The notes under the pieces: model-generated | What the model was told of the DNA's origin: nothing | Databases searched by the model: none | Seen by the model: only the letters and a program-made list of their open reading frames with translations | Origin: Citrobacter rodentium NBRC 105723 = DSM 16636 | GTDB taxonomy: Bacteria; Pseudomonadota; Gammaproteobacteria; Enterobacterales; Enterobacteriaceae | Reading direction: 5' to 3' | Assembly: GCF_021278985.1 (NCBI RefSeq) | Contig: NZ_CP082833.1 | Coordinates: 1,798,001 to 1,862,000 of the forward strand | Length of the DNA: 64,000 nt | In this document: positions 45,822 through 54,766 of the stretch, one piece after another | Layout of the letters: every line of letters starts with the position of its first letter | Position numbering within the stretch: position 1 is the first letter of the stretch | Translations under genes and position numbers: made by a program

Positions 45822-46559
45822 ATGCTATTTATTTTTCGCTTTATTATTACCGTTATTTATTCCATTCTGGTTTGCGTTTTTGGATCGATTTACTGCCTGT
45901 TCAGCCCGCGTAATCCAAAACATGTCGCGACCTTTGGCCATATGTTTGGCCGCCTTGCGCCGCTGTTCGGTCTGAAAGTGGAATGCCGCAAACCTGCCGA
46001 TGCCGAGAGCTATGGCAACGCCATCTATATCGCAAACCATCAGAATAATTTCGATATGGTTACCGCAGCGAATATCGTGCAGCCGCCAACCGTCACCGTG
46101 GGCAAAAAGAGCCTGCTGTGGATCCCATTTTTCGGCCAGCTCTACTGGCTGACGGGCAACCTGTTGATTGACCGCAATAATCGTGCGAAAGCGCATAGCA
46201 CTATCGCTGAGGTGGTCAACCATTTTAAAAAACGCCGCATCTCTATCTGGATGTTTCCGGAAGGCACCCGTAGCCGTGGCCGCGGGCTGTTGCCGTTTAA
46301 AACCGGCGCGTTTCACGCCGCCATTGCCGCTGGCGTGCCGATTATTCCGGTTTGCGTTTCCAATACCTCGAATAAAATCAATCTAAATCGCCTGAAGAAT
46401 GGTCTGGTGATCGTTGAGATGCTGCCGCCGGTGGACGTCAGCCAGTACGGAAAAGATCAGGTTCGCGAACTGGCTGCTCATTGCCGCGCGCTGATGGAGC
46501 AGAAGATTGCCGAGCTTGATCAAGAAGTCGCTGAGCGGGAAGCTGACGGAAAGATTTGA
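45822..46559 (+). CDS. plsC: 1-acyl-sn-glycerol-3-phosphate acyltransferase PlsC
   Basis: A 245-residue protein, the E. coli length. It acylates lysophosphatidic acid to phosphatidic acid at the inner membrane. An N-terminal membrane helix (about 4-26) precedes the acyltransferase motifs HQNNFD (His73-Asp78, HX4D), the substrate-binding FPEGTRSRG (about 146-154) and VPIIPVCVSN (about 171-180). It lies between parC and ftsP in the same direction, as in E. coli. Confidence 0.97.
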   Translation: MLFIFRFIITVIYSILVCVFGSIYCLFSPRNPKHVATFGHMFGRLAPLFGLKVECRKPADAESYGNAIYIANHQNNFDMVTAANIVQPPTVTVGKKSLLWIPFFGQLYWLTGNLLIDRNNRAKAHSTIAEVVNHFKKRRISIWMFPEGTRSRGRGLLPFKTGAFHAAIAAGVPIIPVCVSNTSNKINLNRLKNGLVIVEMLPPVDVSQYGKDQVRELAAHCRALMEQKIAELDQEVAEREADGKI

Positions 46560-46635
46560 TTCAGCTCGCGTTATTTTGCAGGAAGCAGGACACCCTTTTC
46601 TGCCCGTTATTTAGCCAGATTTACATGGAGCTTAT

Positions 46636-48048
46636 ATGTCACTCAGTCGGCGTCAGTTCATTCAGGCATCGGGAATCGCACTGTGCGCAGGCGCGGTTCC
46701 GCTGAGGGCAAAGGCTGCCGGTCAGCAACAGCCGCTGCCCGTTCCGCCGCTGCTGGAGTCCCGTCGCGGCCAGCCGCTATTTATGACGCTACAGCGGGCG
46801 CACTGGTCCTTTAGCCAGGGGACGCGCGCGTCCGTCTGGGGCGTCAACGGACGTTATCTCGGGCCGACGATTCGCGTCTGGAAGGGCGACGATGTAAAGC
46901 TTATTTACAGCAACCGCCTGACTGAAAACGTCTCTATGACCGTTGCCGGATTGCAGGTGCCGGGGCCGCTGATGGGCGGTCCGGCGCGAATGATGTCGCC
47001 GAATGCCGACTGGGCGCCGGTTCTGCCGATCCGCCAGAGCGCCGCCACGCTGTGGTATCACGCCAATACTCCCAACCGTACCGCCCAGCAGGTCTACAAC
47101 GGGCTTGCCGGAATGTGGCTGGTGGAAGATGAGGTGAGTAAAACGCTGCCGATCCCGAATCACTACGGCGTGGATGATTTTCCGGTCATTATTCAGGACA
47201 AACGGCTGGATAACTTTGGCACGCCAGAGTACAGCGAGCCGGGAAGCGGCGGATTTATCGGCGATACGCTGCTGGTTAACGGCGCGCAAAGCCCCTACGT
47301 TGAGGTTTCCCGCGGCTGGGTGCGGCTGCGTTTACTGAACGCGTCCAACGCGCGCCGCTATCAGCTGCAAATGAGTGATGGCCGCGCGCTGCACGTTATC
47401 TCTGGCGATCAGGGGCTTTTGCCCGCGCCGGTTTCGGTGAAGCAGCTGTCGCTGGCGCCGGGCGAGCGCCGTGAAATCCTGGTGGATATGACCAACGGCG
47501 ATGAGGTGTCGATCACCTGTGGCGAAGCGGCAGGCATCGTCGACAGGATCCGCGGTTTCTTTGAGCCGTCCAGCATCCTGATCTCGACGCTGGTGTTAAC
47601 CCTGCGTCCTACCGGGCTGCTGCCGCTGGTGACCGACAGCCTGCCGATGCGCCTGCTGCCGAATGAAATCATCAGCGGCGCGCCGATTCGCAGTCGGGAT
47701 ATCAGCCTCGGCGACGATCCGGGCATTAACGGTCAGCTCTGGGACGTTAACCGCATTGATATTACCGCGCAGCAGGGGACGTGGGAGCGCTGGACGGTGC
47801 GCGCCGATATGCCGCAGTCGTTCCATATTGAAGGCGTCTCTTTCCTGGTGCGTAACGTCAACGGCGCTATGCCGTTCCCGGAAGACCGCGGCTGGAAAGA
47901 TACCGTCTGGGTGGATGGTCAGGTTGAACTGCTGGTTTACTACGGGCAGCCTTCCTGGGCGCACTTCCCGTTCTACTTTAACAGCCAGACTCTGGAGATG
48001 GCCGATCGTGGATCTATCGGTCAGATTCTGGTGAATCCGGCGCCGTAA
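46636..48048 (+). CDS. ftsP: cell division protein FtsP (SufI)
   Basis: A 470-residue periplasmic protein, the E. coli length. The Tat signal SRRQFIQASGIALCAGAVPL with cleavage after AKA (about residue 27) directs export of the folded protein. Three cupredoxin domains follow, as in multicopper oxidases, but without the copper ligand clusters. FtsP stabilises the divisome under stress. It follows plsC by 76 bases and ends before a hairpin. Confidence 0.96.
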   Translation: MSLSRRQFIQASGIALCAGAVPLRAKAAGQQQPLPVPPLLESRRGQPLFMTLQRAHWSFSQGTRASVWGVNGRYLGPTIRVWKGDDVKLIYSNRLTENVSMTVAGLQVPGPLMGGPARMMSPNADWAPVLPIRQSAATLWYHANTPNRTAQQVYNGLAGMWLVEDEVSKTLPIPNHYGVDDFPVIIQDKRLDNFGTPEYSEPGSGGFIGDTLLVNGAQSPYVEVSRGWVRLRLLNASNARRYQLQMSDGRALHVISGDQGLLPAPVSVKQLSLAPGERREILVDMTNGDEVSITCGEAAGIVDRIRGFFEPSSILISTLVLTLRPTGLLPLVTDSLPMRLLPNEIISGAPIRSRDISLGDDPGINGQLWDVNRIDITAQQGTWERWTVRADMPQSFHIEGVSFLVRNVNGAMPFPEDRGWKDTVWVDGQVELLVYYGQPSWAHFPFYFNSQTLEMADRGSIGQILVNPAP

Positions 48049-48059
48049 CGCGCTGCCAG

Positions 48060-48077
48060 CTCGCCCGAAAGGGCGAG
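48060..48077 (+). terminator. hairpin after ftsP
   Basis: CTCGCCC (48060-48066), GAAA tetraloop, GGGCGAG (48071-48077), 12 bases after the stop. The T tract is weak. Confidence 0.65.
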
Positions 48078-48157
48078 TGAATACCTTTCGATTTCTCTTA
48101 CGTTCCGGCTTATAATCCCCGGCCTTTGATTATTTTTTTACCATTTTTGGAAGCACT

Positions 48158-50323
48158 ATGAGCGCAATATCCCTGATCCAGCCAGACAGAGATCTCTTCT
48201 CCTGGCCTCAGTACTGGGCGGCCTGTTTTGGACCTGCTCCTTTTTTGCCGATGTCTCGCGACGAAATGGATCAACTTGGCTGGGATAGCTGCGACATTAT
48301 TCTGGTGACGGGCGACGCGTATGTCGACCATCCGAGCTTCGGCATGGCAATTTGCGGACGTATGCTGGAAGCACAGGGCTTTCGCGTCGGCATCATCGCT
48401 CAGCCGGAGTGGAACAGCAAAGACGACTTTATGCGTCTGGGTAAACCCAATCTGTTCTTCGGCGTGACCGCAGGCAATATGGACTCGATGATCAACCGCT
48501 ACACCGCCGATCGCCGCCTGCGCCATGACGATGCCTATACGCCGGATAACGTCGCGGGCAAGCGCCCGGACCGCGCCACGCTGGTTTACACCCAACGCTG
48601 CAAAGAGGCGTGGAAAGATGTCCCGGTCATTCTCGGCGGCATTGAGGCCAGCCTGCGGCGTACCGCGCATTATGATTACTGGTCCGATACCGTGCGCCGC
48701 TCCGTGCTGGTGGATTCCAAAGCCGATATGCTGATGTTCGGCAACGGCGAGCGTCCGCTGGTGGAAGTGGCGCATCGTCTGGCGATGGGGGAAACCATCG
48801 ACCAGATCCGCGACGTGCGTAACACCGCGATTATGGTGAAAGAGGCGCTGCCGGGCTGGAGCGGCGTCGACTCCACCCGCCTCGACACGCCGGGCAAAAT
48901 CGACCCGATCCCGCATCCGTATGGTGAAGATCTGCCGTGTGCAGATAACAAACCGGTCGTACCGGGTAAGCAGGCGGCTAAAGCCGTTACCGTGCAGCCG
49001 CCGCGTCCAAAACCGTGGGAAAAAACCTACGTACTGCTGCCCTCTTTTGAGAAAGTGAAGGGCGATAAGGTGCTTTACGCCCACGCTTCCCGCATTCTGC
49101 ACCATGAAACCAACCCCGGCTGCGCGCGGGCGCTGATGCAAAAGCACGGCGACCGCTATGTCTGGATTAACCCACCGGCCATTCCGCTCTCCACCGAAGA
49201 GATGGACAGCGTGTTTGCGCTGCCGTACAAGCGCGTGCCGCATCCGGCCTACGGCAACCGCCGCATTCCGGCATATGAAATGATCCGTTTTTCGATCAAT
49301 ATTATGCGCGGCTGCTTTGGCGGCTGTTCGTTCTGTTCGATCACCGAGCACGAAGGGCGCATTATTCAGAGCCGCTCTGAAGATTCGATCATCAATGAGA
49401 TTGAAGCAATCCGCGATACCGTGCCGGGCTTTACCGGCGTGATCTCCGATCTCGGCGGCCCGACGGCCAACATGTATATGCTGCGCTGTAAGTCGCCGCG
49501 CGCAGAGCAGACCTGCCGCCGTCTGTCGTGCGTCTATCCGGATATTTGTCCGCATATGGATACTAACCACGAGCCGACAATCAACCTGTACCGCCGCGCG
49601 CGCGATCTGAAAGGCATCAAGAAGATCCTCATTGCCTCCGGCGTGCGTTATGACATTGCGGTTGAAGATCCGCGCTACATTAAAGAGCTGGCGAGCCATC
49701 ACGTCGGCGGCTATCTGAAGATCGCCCCGGAACATACCGAAGAAGGGCCGCTGTCGAAGATGATGAAGCCGGGCATGGGCAGCTATGACCGCTTCAAAGA
49801 GCTGTTCGATCTCTATTCGAAGCAGGCGGGCAAAGAGCAGTATCTGATCCCGTACTTTATCTCCGCGCACCCCGGTACGCGCGATGAAGATATGGTGAAC
49901 CTGGCGCTGTGGCTGAAGCGCCACCGTTTCCGCCTCGATCAGGTACAGAACTTCTACCCGTCGCCGCTCGCTAACTCGACGACTATGTATTACACCGGTA
50001 AGAACCCGCTGGGTAAAATTGGCTATAAGAGTGAAGATGTGGTGGTGCCGAAGGGCGACAAGCAGCGCCGTCTGCACAAAGCGCTGCTGCGCTATCACGA
50101 TCCGGCTAACTGGCCGCTGATCCGTCAGGCGCTGGAAGAGATGGGCAAGAAGCATCTGATCGGCGGACGCCGTGACTGTCTGGTGCCGGCGCCGACCATT
50201 GAAGAGATGCGTGAAGCGCGTCGTCAGAACCGCCATACCCGTCCGGCGCTGACCAAACATACGCCGGTAGCGCATCAGCGCCAGACCCCTGTCGCCCGTA
50301 AAAAACGCGGCCAGGCCGGATAA
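48158..50323 (+). CDS. ygiQ: radical SAM protein YgiQ (UPF0313)
   Basis: A 721-residue protein (E. coli YgiQ about 739). The radical SAM cluster motif is CFGGCSFC with Cys386, Cys390 and Cys393. It has an N-terminal region with GDAYVDHPSFGMAI that is a B12-binding-like fold, and a basic low-complexity tail (RQNRHTRPALTKH...KKRGQAG). It is an iron-sulfur enzyme of unknown reaction, conserved across bacteria. The last codons and stop (CAG GCC GGA TAA) are REP sequence. Confidence 0.92.
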   Translation: MSAISLIQPDRDLFSWPQYWAACFGPAPFLPMSRDEMDQLGWDSCDIILVTGDAYVDHPSFGMAICGRMLEAQGFRVGIIAQPEWNSKDDFMRLGKPNLFFGVTAGNMDSMINRYTADRRLRHDDAYTPDNVAGKRPDRATLVYTQRCKEAWKDVPVILGGIEASLRRTAHYDYWSDTVRRSVLVDSKADMLMFGNGERPLVEVAHRLAMGETIDQIRDVRNTAIMVKEALPGWSGVDSTRLDTPGKIDPIPHPYGEDLPCADNKPVVPGKQAAKAVTVQPPRPKPWEKTYVLLPSFEKVKGDKVLYAHASRILHHETNPGCARALMQKHGDRYVWINPPAIPLSTEEMDSVFALPYKRVPHPAYGNRRIPAYEMIRFSINIMRGCFGGCSFCSITEHEGRIIQSRSEDSIINEIEAIRDTVPGFTGVISDLGGPTANMYMLRCKSPRAEQTCRRLSCVYPDICPHMDTNHEPTINLYRRARDLKGIKKILIASGVRYDIAVEDPRYIKELASHHVGGYLKIAPEHTEEGPLSKMMKPGMGSYDRFKELFDLYSKQAGKEQYLIPYFISAHPGTRDEDMVNLALWLKRHRFRLDQVQNFYPSPLANSTTMYYTGKNPLGKIGYKSEDVVVPKGDKQRRLHKALLRYHDPANWPLIRQALEEMGKKHLIGGRRDCLVPAPTIEEMREARRQNRHTRPALTKHTPVAHQRQTPVARKKRGQAG

Positions 50324-50400
50324 GCGTTAGCGCCTCCGGCAGTGCGCTTGTATATTGTTATCAGTTTCGTAGGCCGGATAAGCGTTAAGCGCCATCCGGC
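50315..50400. repeat. two REP elements after ygiQ, the first overlapping its stop codon
   Basis: GCCGGATAAGCG (from 50315) contains the ygiQ TAA, with CGCCTCCGGC as the other arm. A second unit, GTAGGCCGGATAAGCG...CGCCATCCGGC, spans about 50369-50400. Confidence 0.8.
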
Positions 50401-50439
50401 TGTTATCAGGAAAAGATAAATCAGGACGGAGAATCCGGG

Positions 50440-50856
50440 ATGAAAGCAGGGATGATGGCAGGGGCAATCGTGATTGCCTTACTGCAAAGTGGTTGCGTGA
50501 TACATCGCCAGACGCAGCCGGAAGTGGAAGGGCGGCTTATCGACAGCGGGGGGAGGCCGGTCACTCACGCCAGATTAACCTTAGTCGGCACCGCTGATAA
50601 GCCGGACGAGACGCTTTCAGATAATGACGGTCGCTTTGCCTTTCAACCCCAACACGAATGGATCTTCTTTCTGCCGATAGGTCCGATGGACTGGTTTTAT
50701 CACAGCCTGCTGCGGGCGAATGCCAACGGTAAGGTGTACGAAGGAAACCTTGGCGGCGGCCCTGGCGGGCCGTTCGCGCTTGAGGATAAAGTGATTAAGG
50801 TGGTTTGCACGGTACCAGATGAACCGGGTGAGATGATCTGCCGGTACGGGTTATAA
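50440..50856 (+). CDS. putative lipoprotein, uncharacterised
   Basis: A 138-residue protein with a type II signal peptide, lipobox LQSGC and Cys19. The mature part contains EGRLIDSGGRPVTHARLTLVG and SDNDGRFAFQPQHEW, a pattern typical of carboxypeptidase-regulatory-like or transthyretin-like beta-sandwich domains, then a Gly-rich loop (NLGGGPGGPFALED). A GGAG ribosome site lies upstream. It is not in the E. coli K-12 order at this position as far as I recall. A membrane-anchored envelope role is inferred. Confidence 0.78.
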   Translation: MKAGMMAGAIVIALLQSGCVIHRQTQPEVEGRLIDSGGRPVTHARLTLVGTADKPDETLSDNDGRFAFQPQHEWIFFLPIGPMDWFYHSLLRANANGKVYEGNLGGGPGGPFALEDKVIKVVCTVPDEPGEMICRYGL

Positions 50857-50859
50857 GCA

Positions 50860-50878
50860 GCCCGGCAGAGCGCCGGGC
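50860..50878. terminator. hairpin between the lipoprotein gene and dkgA (convergent)
   Basis: GCCCGGC (50860-50866) and GCCGGGC (50872-50878) form a 7-bp stem with a 5-base loop between convergent stops. There is no strong T tract on either side. Confidence 0.5.
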
Positions 50879-50889
50879 CGGGGGAAAAA

Positions 50890-51717
50890 TCAGCCGCCGA
50901 ACTGATCCGGGTCGGGGCCAAGTCGCTTGCCCTGATCCAGTCTGGCGATCTCGCCCAGCTCGTCTTTATCAAGCCGGAAGTCCCAGACGTCAAAGTTCTC
51001 AGCAATGCGCGACGGCGTGACCGATTTCGGGATCACCACCAGGCCGTTGTCCAGATGCCAGCGGATAACAATCTGCGCCGGGGTTTTACCGTACTTGTCC
51101 GCGAGGTCGCGGATGATTTTCTGATCGAACACGCCTTCGCCGCCCTGCGCCAGCGGGCTCCAGGACTCCGTCTGGATTTTATGCGTCGCATTCCAGGCGT
51201 GAAGCTGGCGCTGTTGCATCAGCGGGTGCAGTTCAATCTGGTTAATCACCGGCGTCACGCCCGTTTCATCAATCAGGCGCTGAAGGTGGTTGATCTGGAA
51301 GTTGCACACCCCGATGCTCTTGATCAGCCCCTCTTTTTGCAGATCGATCATGCCCTGCCAGGCCTCAACGTAACGATCGATAGCCGGCACCGGCCAGTGC
51401 ATCAGGTACAGGTCCACGTAGTCGAGGCGGAGTTTTTCCAGACTTTCCAGCAGCGCTTCGCGCGGACGTTTTTGATCGTCATTCCACAATTTGGTGGTGA
51501 TGAACAGCTCGTCGCGTGGGACGCCCGCGCTGGCCAGCGCGTTGCCCACCCCCTCTTCATTTTTGTAGGCGGCGGCGGTATCGATTGACCGGTAGCCGAC
51601 TTCCAGTGCTTTATGAATGGCGGAGACGACCTCGTCGTTACCGGCTTTCCATACGCCTAACCCCAGCTGGGGCATTACATTGCCATCCTGAAGCTTAATT
51701 ACGGTTTGGTTTGCCAT
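50890..51717 (-). CDS. dkgA: 2,5-diketo-D-gluconate reductase A / methylglyoxal reductase DkgA
   Basis: A 275-residue aldo-keto reductase, the E. coli length. It reduces methylglyoxal, 2,5-diketogluconate and related carbonyls with NADPH. The catalytic tetrad region includes DTAAAYKNEEGVG (Asp/Tyr), WNDDQKRPREALLESLEKL (Lys of TTKLWN) and YLMHWPVP (His). The NADPH pocket is in IPKSVTPSRIAENFDVWDF. It lies downstream of yqhD on the same strand with 104 bases containing a hairpin. In E. coli both are activated by YqhC, which is broken here. Confidence 0.95.
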   Translation of the reverse strand: MANQTVIKLQDGNVMPQLGLGVWKAGNDEVVSAIHKALEVGYRSIDTAAAYKNEEGVGNALASAGVPRDELFITTKLWNDDQKRPREALLESLEKLRLDYVDLYLMHWPVPAIDRYVEAWQGMIDLQKEGLIKSIGVCNFQINHLQRLIDETGVTPVINQIELHPLMQQRQLHAWNATHKIQTESWSPLAQGGEGVFDQKIIRDLADKYGKTPAQIVIRWHLDNGLVVIPKSVTPSRIAENFDVWDFRLDKDELGEIARLDQGKRLGPDPDQFGG

Positions 51718-51737
51718 TTTTCCTCCTTCATGTGCTC

Positions 51738-51762
51738 ACCACCGGAGTCTGCCTCCGGTGGT
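51738..51762 (-). repeat. hairpin between yqhD and dkgA
   Basis: ACCACCGGAG (51738-51747) and CTCCGGTGGT (51753-51762) form a perfect 10-bp stem with a 5-base loop. It lies in the yqhD-dkgA spacer, 20 bases before the dkgA start, with no T tract, so it is more likely an mRNA processing or attenuation structure than a full terminator. Confidence 0.65.
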
Positions 51763-51821
51763 GTGGTGTGACTTAAGTCTGGACGAAATGTCCAAAAACG
51801 AAAGGCAGAGGCGAAAAAAGC

Positions 51822-52985
51822 TTAGCGTGCGGCTTCGTAAATACGGCGGCTGACGTCAAGAGTAATATCTTTATTTTCACCCAGTTGCGTCATGCCGTGC
51901 TCCTCTAATTTCGCCAGCAGCGCCGGGATGGAACTGCCGTCCAGACCATAGCCGGAGAGGCGCGTCGGTACGCCAAGCTGCTCAAAGAAGTTGCGCGTTG
52001 CCGCAATGGCCGCATCAATACGCTCATCTTCAGAGCCGTCGGTGATGTTCCAGACGCGCTCCGCGTATTGCAGCAGTTTGGCGCGTTTGGCGTCGCGTTT
52101 TTCATTCCACAGCGCAGGCAGCACCACCGCCAGCGTCTGAGCGTGATCCAGACCGTGCATCGCCGTCAGTTCGTGGCCCAGCATATGCGTTGCCCAGTCC
52201 TGCGGCACGCCAGCGCCGATCAGGCCATTGAGCGCCTGCGTCGCCGCCCACATGACGTTCGCGCGCACCGCGTAGTTTTCCGGTTGCTGGAGCGCTTTCG
52301 GGCCGTCTTCGATCAGCGTCAGCAGAATGCCTTCGGCGAAGCGATCCTGAATTTTGGCGTCAACCGGCCGGGTCACGTACTGCTCAACGGTATGCACAAA
52401 GGCATCAACCACGCCGTTCGCCACCTGACGCGGCGGCAGGGTGTAGGTGTAAACCGGGTCCAGCACCGCGAACACCGGCTGTACGTGCGCGGAATGGAAC
52501 GCCTGTTTGTCGCCGGTGGTTTTACGCGAGATGACCGCGCCTTTGTTAGATTCAGAACCGGTGGCGGGCAGGGTCAGCACGGAGCCCATCGGGATGGCGC
52601 TTTTAATCTCGCTGCCGCTGGTCTGCAGGATGTGCCACGGATCGATATCGTTCGGATAGTGCGCCGCCGCGGCGATGAACTTGGTGCCGTCGAGCACAGA
52701 GCCGCCGCCGACCGCCAGCAGAAAGGTAATCTTGTCATCGCGGGCGATTTGCACCGCCTTCATCAGCGTTTCGTAGGAGGGGTTGGGTTCGATGCCGCCA
52801 AACTCGCGCACGTCCATGCCCTTCAGCGCCTCCAGAACCTGTGCCAGTACGCCGGTCTTTTTCACGCTGCCGCCGCCGTAGGTGATCAGCACGCGTGCCT
52901 CCTGCGGGATCTGCGCGCGCAGATCGGCAATGGCGCCTTTACCAAACAGAATGCGGGTCGGGGTATGCAGATTAAAGTTATTCAT
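51822..52985 (-). CDS. yqhD: NADPH-dependent aldehyde reductase YqhD
   Basis: A 387-residue iron-containing-type alcohol dehydrogenase (group III), the E. coli length. It reduces short aldehydes such as acrolein, malondialdehyde and furfural with NADPH and zinc. GGGSVKKTG (about 37-45) and AVGGGSVLDGTKFIA (about 93-107) form the coenzyme-binding GGGS motifs. Metal ligands are in VDAFVHTVEQY (about 194-204) and HMLGHELTAMHGLDHAQTLAV (about 267-285). It is divergent from yqhC. Confidence 0.96.
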   Translation of the reverse strand: MNNFNLHTPTRILFGKGAIADLRAQIPQEARVLITYGGGSVKKTGVLAQVLEALKGMDVREFGGIEPNPSYETLMKAVQIARDDKITFLLAVGGGSVLDGTKFIAAAAHYPNDIDPWHILQTSGSEIKSAIPMGSVLTLPATGSESNKGAVISRKTTGDKQAFHSAHVQPVFAVLDPVYTYTLPPRQVANGVVDAFVHTVEQYVTRPVDAKIQDRFAEGILLTLIEDGPKALQQPENYAVRANVMWAATQALNGLIGAGVPQDWATHMLGHELTAMHGLDHAQTLAVVLPALWNEKRDAKRAKLLQYAERVWNITDGSEDERIDAAIAATRNFFEQLGVPTRLSGYGLDGSSIPALLAKLEEHGMTQLGENKDITLDVSRRIYEAAR

Positions 52986-53178
52986 TGCTCGTTCCCTTAT
53001 GTGGGTAAAAAAGAGGGCAGGCGTCAGTCTGCCTGATGGGAAATATTGTGAGCACGCGCGGCCGGTCCCTCAATGCTCATTTCTGCCAATGTTTTGCCTG
53101 ATCCTCCAGAACGCTGGAGAAAAGCGATAAATTTGCGCACAATCAAAACGTCGCCATTGATTGAGTAAAGACACCGCT
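52986..53178. promoter_or_regulatory. divergent yqhD/yqhC control region
   Basis: It contains a perfect short palindrome, TCCAG-N4-CTGGA (53105-53118), and a CAATCA...TGATTG inverted pair (53140-53163) just before the yqhC ATG. Either could be part of the YqhC operator; this is not established. Confidence 0.4.
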
Positions 53179-54081
53179 ATGAACCGTGAAGCGATCTGTT
53201 TACAGCTGACAGATAAAATTAAGAAGCTGAAAGGTAATGAAAATATTGACGATCGGTTGCCGGGGATTCGTCTGCTGTACGGCACCGAACCGGCGCCGCG
53301 CACGCCGGTAATGTACGACCCCGGTATCATTTTTCTCTTTTCGGGGCATAAAATTGGTTATATCAATGAGCGCGTTTTTCAGTATGACGCCAATGAATAT
53401 CTGCTGTTGACCGTTCCCTTGCCCTTTGAATGCGAAACCTTCGCCACGCCGTCGCTACCGCTGGCCGGTATGCGCATTAACGTCGATATCCTGCAACTGC
53501 AGGAGCTGCTGATGGACATTGGCGAGGATGAACGGTTCCAGCCGTCGATGGCGGCGAGCGGGATAAACTCCGCCACGCTCTCCGATGAGATCCTTTGCGC
53601 GGCGGAGCGTCTGCTGGATGTGATGGCGCGACCGCTGGACGCGCGGATTTTAGGCAAGCAGATTATTCGCGAGATCCTCTATCACGTGCTGACGGGTCCC
53701 TGCGGCGGCGCGCTGCTGGCGCTGGTGAGCCGCCAGACCCATTTCAGCCTGATCAGCCGGGTGATTAAGCGCATCGAGAACAAGTACACGGAAAGCCTCA
53801 ACGTCGAATAACTGGCGGCGGAGGCCAATATGAGCGTCTCTGCGTTTCACCATAACTTTAAGTCGGTCACCAGCACCTCGCCGTTGCAGTATCTGAAAAC
53901 CTACCGGCTGCATAAAGCGCGAATGATGATCGTCCACGACGGTATGAAGGCCAGCGCGGCGGCGATGCGGGTGGGTTATGAAAGCGCGTCGCAGTTCAGC
54001 CGCGAGTTCAAGCGCTATTTTGGCGTGACGCCGGGAGAAGATGCGGCGCGGATCCGCACGATGCAGGGACAGGCCGGATAA
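53179..54081 (+). pseudogene. yqhC: YqhC, AraC-family aldehyde-responsive activator, interrupted by an in-frame TAA
   Basis: Residues 1-210 (53179-53808) encode the N-terminal AraC effector domain, beginning MNREAICLQLTDKIKKLKG. They end ...KYTESLNVE at a TAA (53809-53811). The same frame continues without shift as LAAEANMSVSAFHHNFKS through both helix-turn-helix motifs to 54081. E. coli YqhC reads VEQLAAEANMSVS here, so CAA (Gln) has become TAA by one C-to-T change. The truncated protein lacks almost the whole DNA-binding domain and should not activate yqhD-dkgA, unless the stop is suppressed. Full length would be 300 residues. The C-terminal GQAG-stop is from a REP element. Confidence 0.88.
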
Positions 54082-54098
54082 GCGCAGCGTTATCCGGC
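54073..54098. repeat. REP element overlapping the yqhC stop codon
   Basis: GCCGGATAAGCG and CGTTATCCGGC form the arms. The final TAA of yqhC (54079-54081) is inside the first arm. It separates convergent yqhC and yghB. Confidence 0.82.
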
Positions 54099-54106
54099 GG
54101 TAATGC

Positions 54107-54766
54107 TCAGGCGTTGCAGTATTTCTTTTTGATCACTACCACTACCGTACCCAGCAGACCGGCGGCCAGCAGGACGATGGGCAGGATCATCAGAAAGGTC
54201 ATAACCTGATCTTCATGGCGTTTTACAAAGGGGATCATGCTCAGGGCGTAGCCAAAACTGGTGACCACGCCGACCCATAGCAGGCCGCTCAGCCAGTTAA
54301 AGAACTGGAAGCGACGGTTGGAAAGCCCGGAAATTCCCGCCATCGTGGGCAGCAGGGTACGTACAAACGCCAGAAAACGCCCGGCAAGCAGCGCCAGCAG
54401 ACCGTGGCGATCGAACATGCAGGTGGCGCGCTGATGGTATTTCACCGGCAGTTGCGCCAGCCAGCCCTTAACCGTTCGGGTATTGCCCAGCCAGCGTCCC
54501 TGAATATAGCTCAGCCAGCAGCCGAGGCTGGCGGCGGTCGTCAGGATCAGCAGCGTGGGGATAAAACTCATTACGCCCTGCGCAACCAGCGCGCCCGCCA
54601 GCAGCAGCAGGCTGTCGCCCGGTAAAAATGAGGCCGGCAGCAGGCCATTTTCTAAAAACAGCGTGGCGAACATCACGAAGTAGACGACGCTGACAACATG
54701 CGGGTCCGCCAGCGCGGCAAAATCGTGTTGCCAGAGCGCAGCGATAATATCTTGAATAACAGCCAT
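54107..54766 (-). CDS. yghB: DedA-family inner-membrane protein YghB
   Basis: A 219-residue protein, the E. coli length. DedA (SNARE-associated/VTT) family motifs are visible: FLENGLLPASFLPGDSLLLLAGALVAQG (about 39-66) and GRFLAFVRTLLPTMAGISGLSNRRF (about 140-164), with the essential Arg-rich turn. E. coli YghB with YqjA is needed for division, Tat export and envelope proton-motive-force balance; DedA proteins are implicated in undecaprenyl phosphate flipping. The start MAVIQDI at 54766 fits the family; an upstream start would add 29 unrelated residues. Confidence 0.95.
   Translation of the reverse strand: MAVIQDIIAALWQHDFAALADPHVVSVVYFVMFATLFLENGLLPASFLPGDSLLLLAGALVAQGVMSFIPTLLILTTAASLGCWLSYIQGRWLGNTRTVKGWLAQLPVKYHQRATCMFDRHGLLALLAGRFLAFVRTLLPTMAGISGLSNRRFQFFNWLSGLLWVGVVTSFGYALSMIPFVKRHEDQVMTFLMILPIVLLAAGLLGTVVVVIKKKYCNA

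Noticed and set aside
48110..50275. A 721-codon open frame antisense to ygiQ
   Set aside because: It mirrors ygiQ almost exactly, has the Arg/His-rich composition of a codon-bias shadow and no recognisable domain. ygiQ on the plus strand is a known conserved gene.
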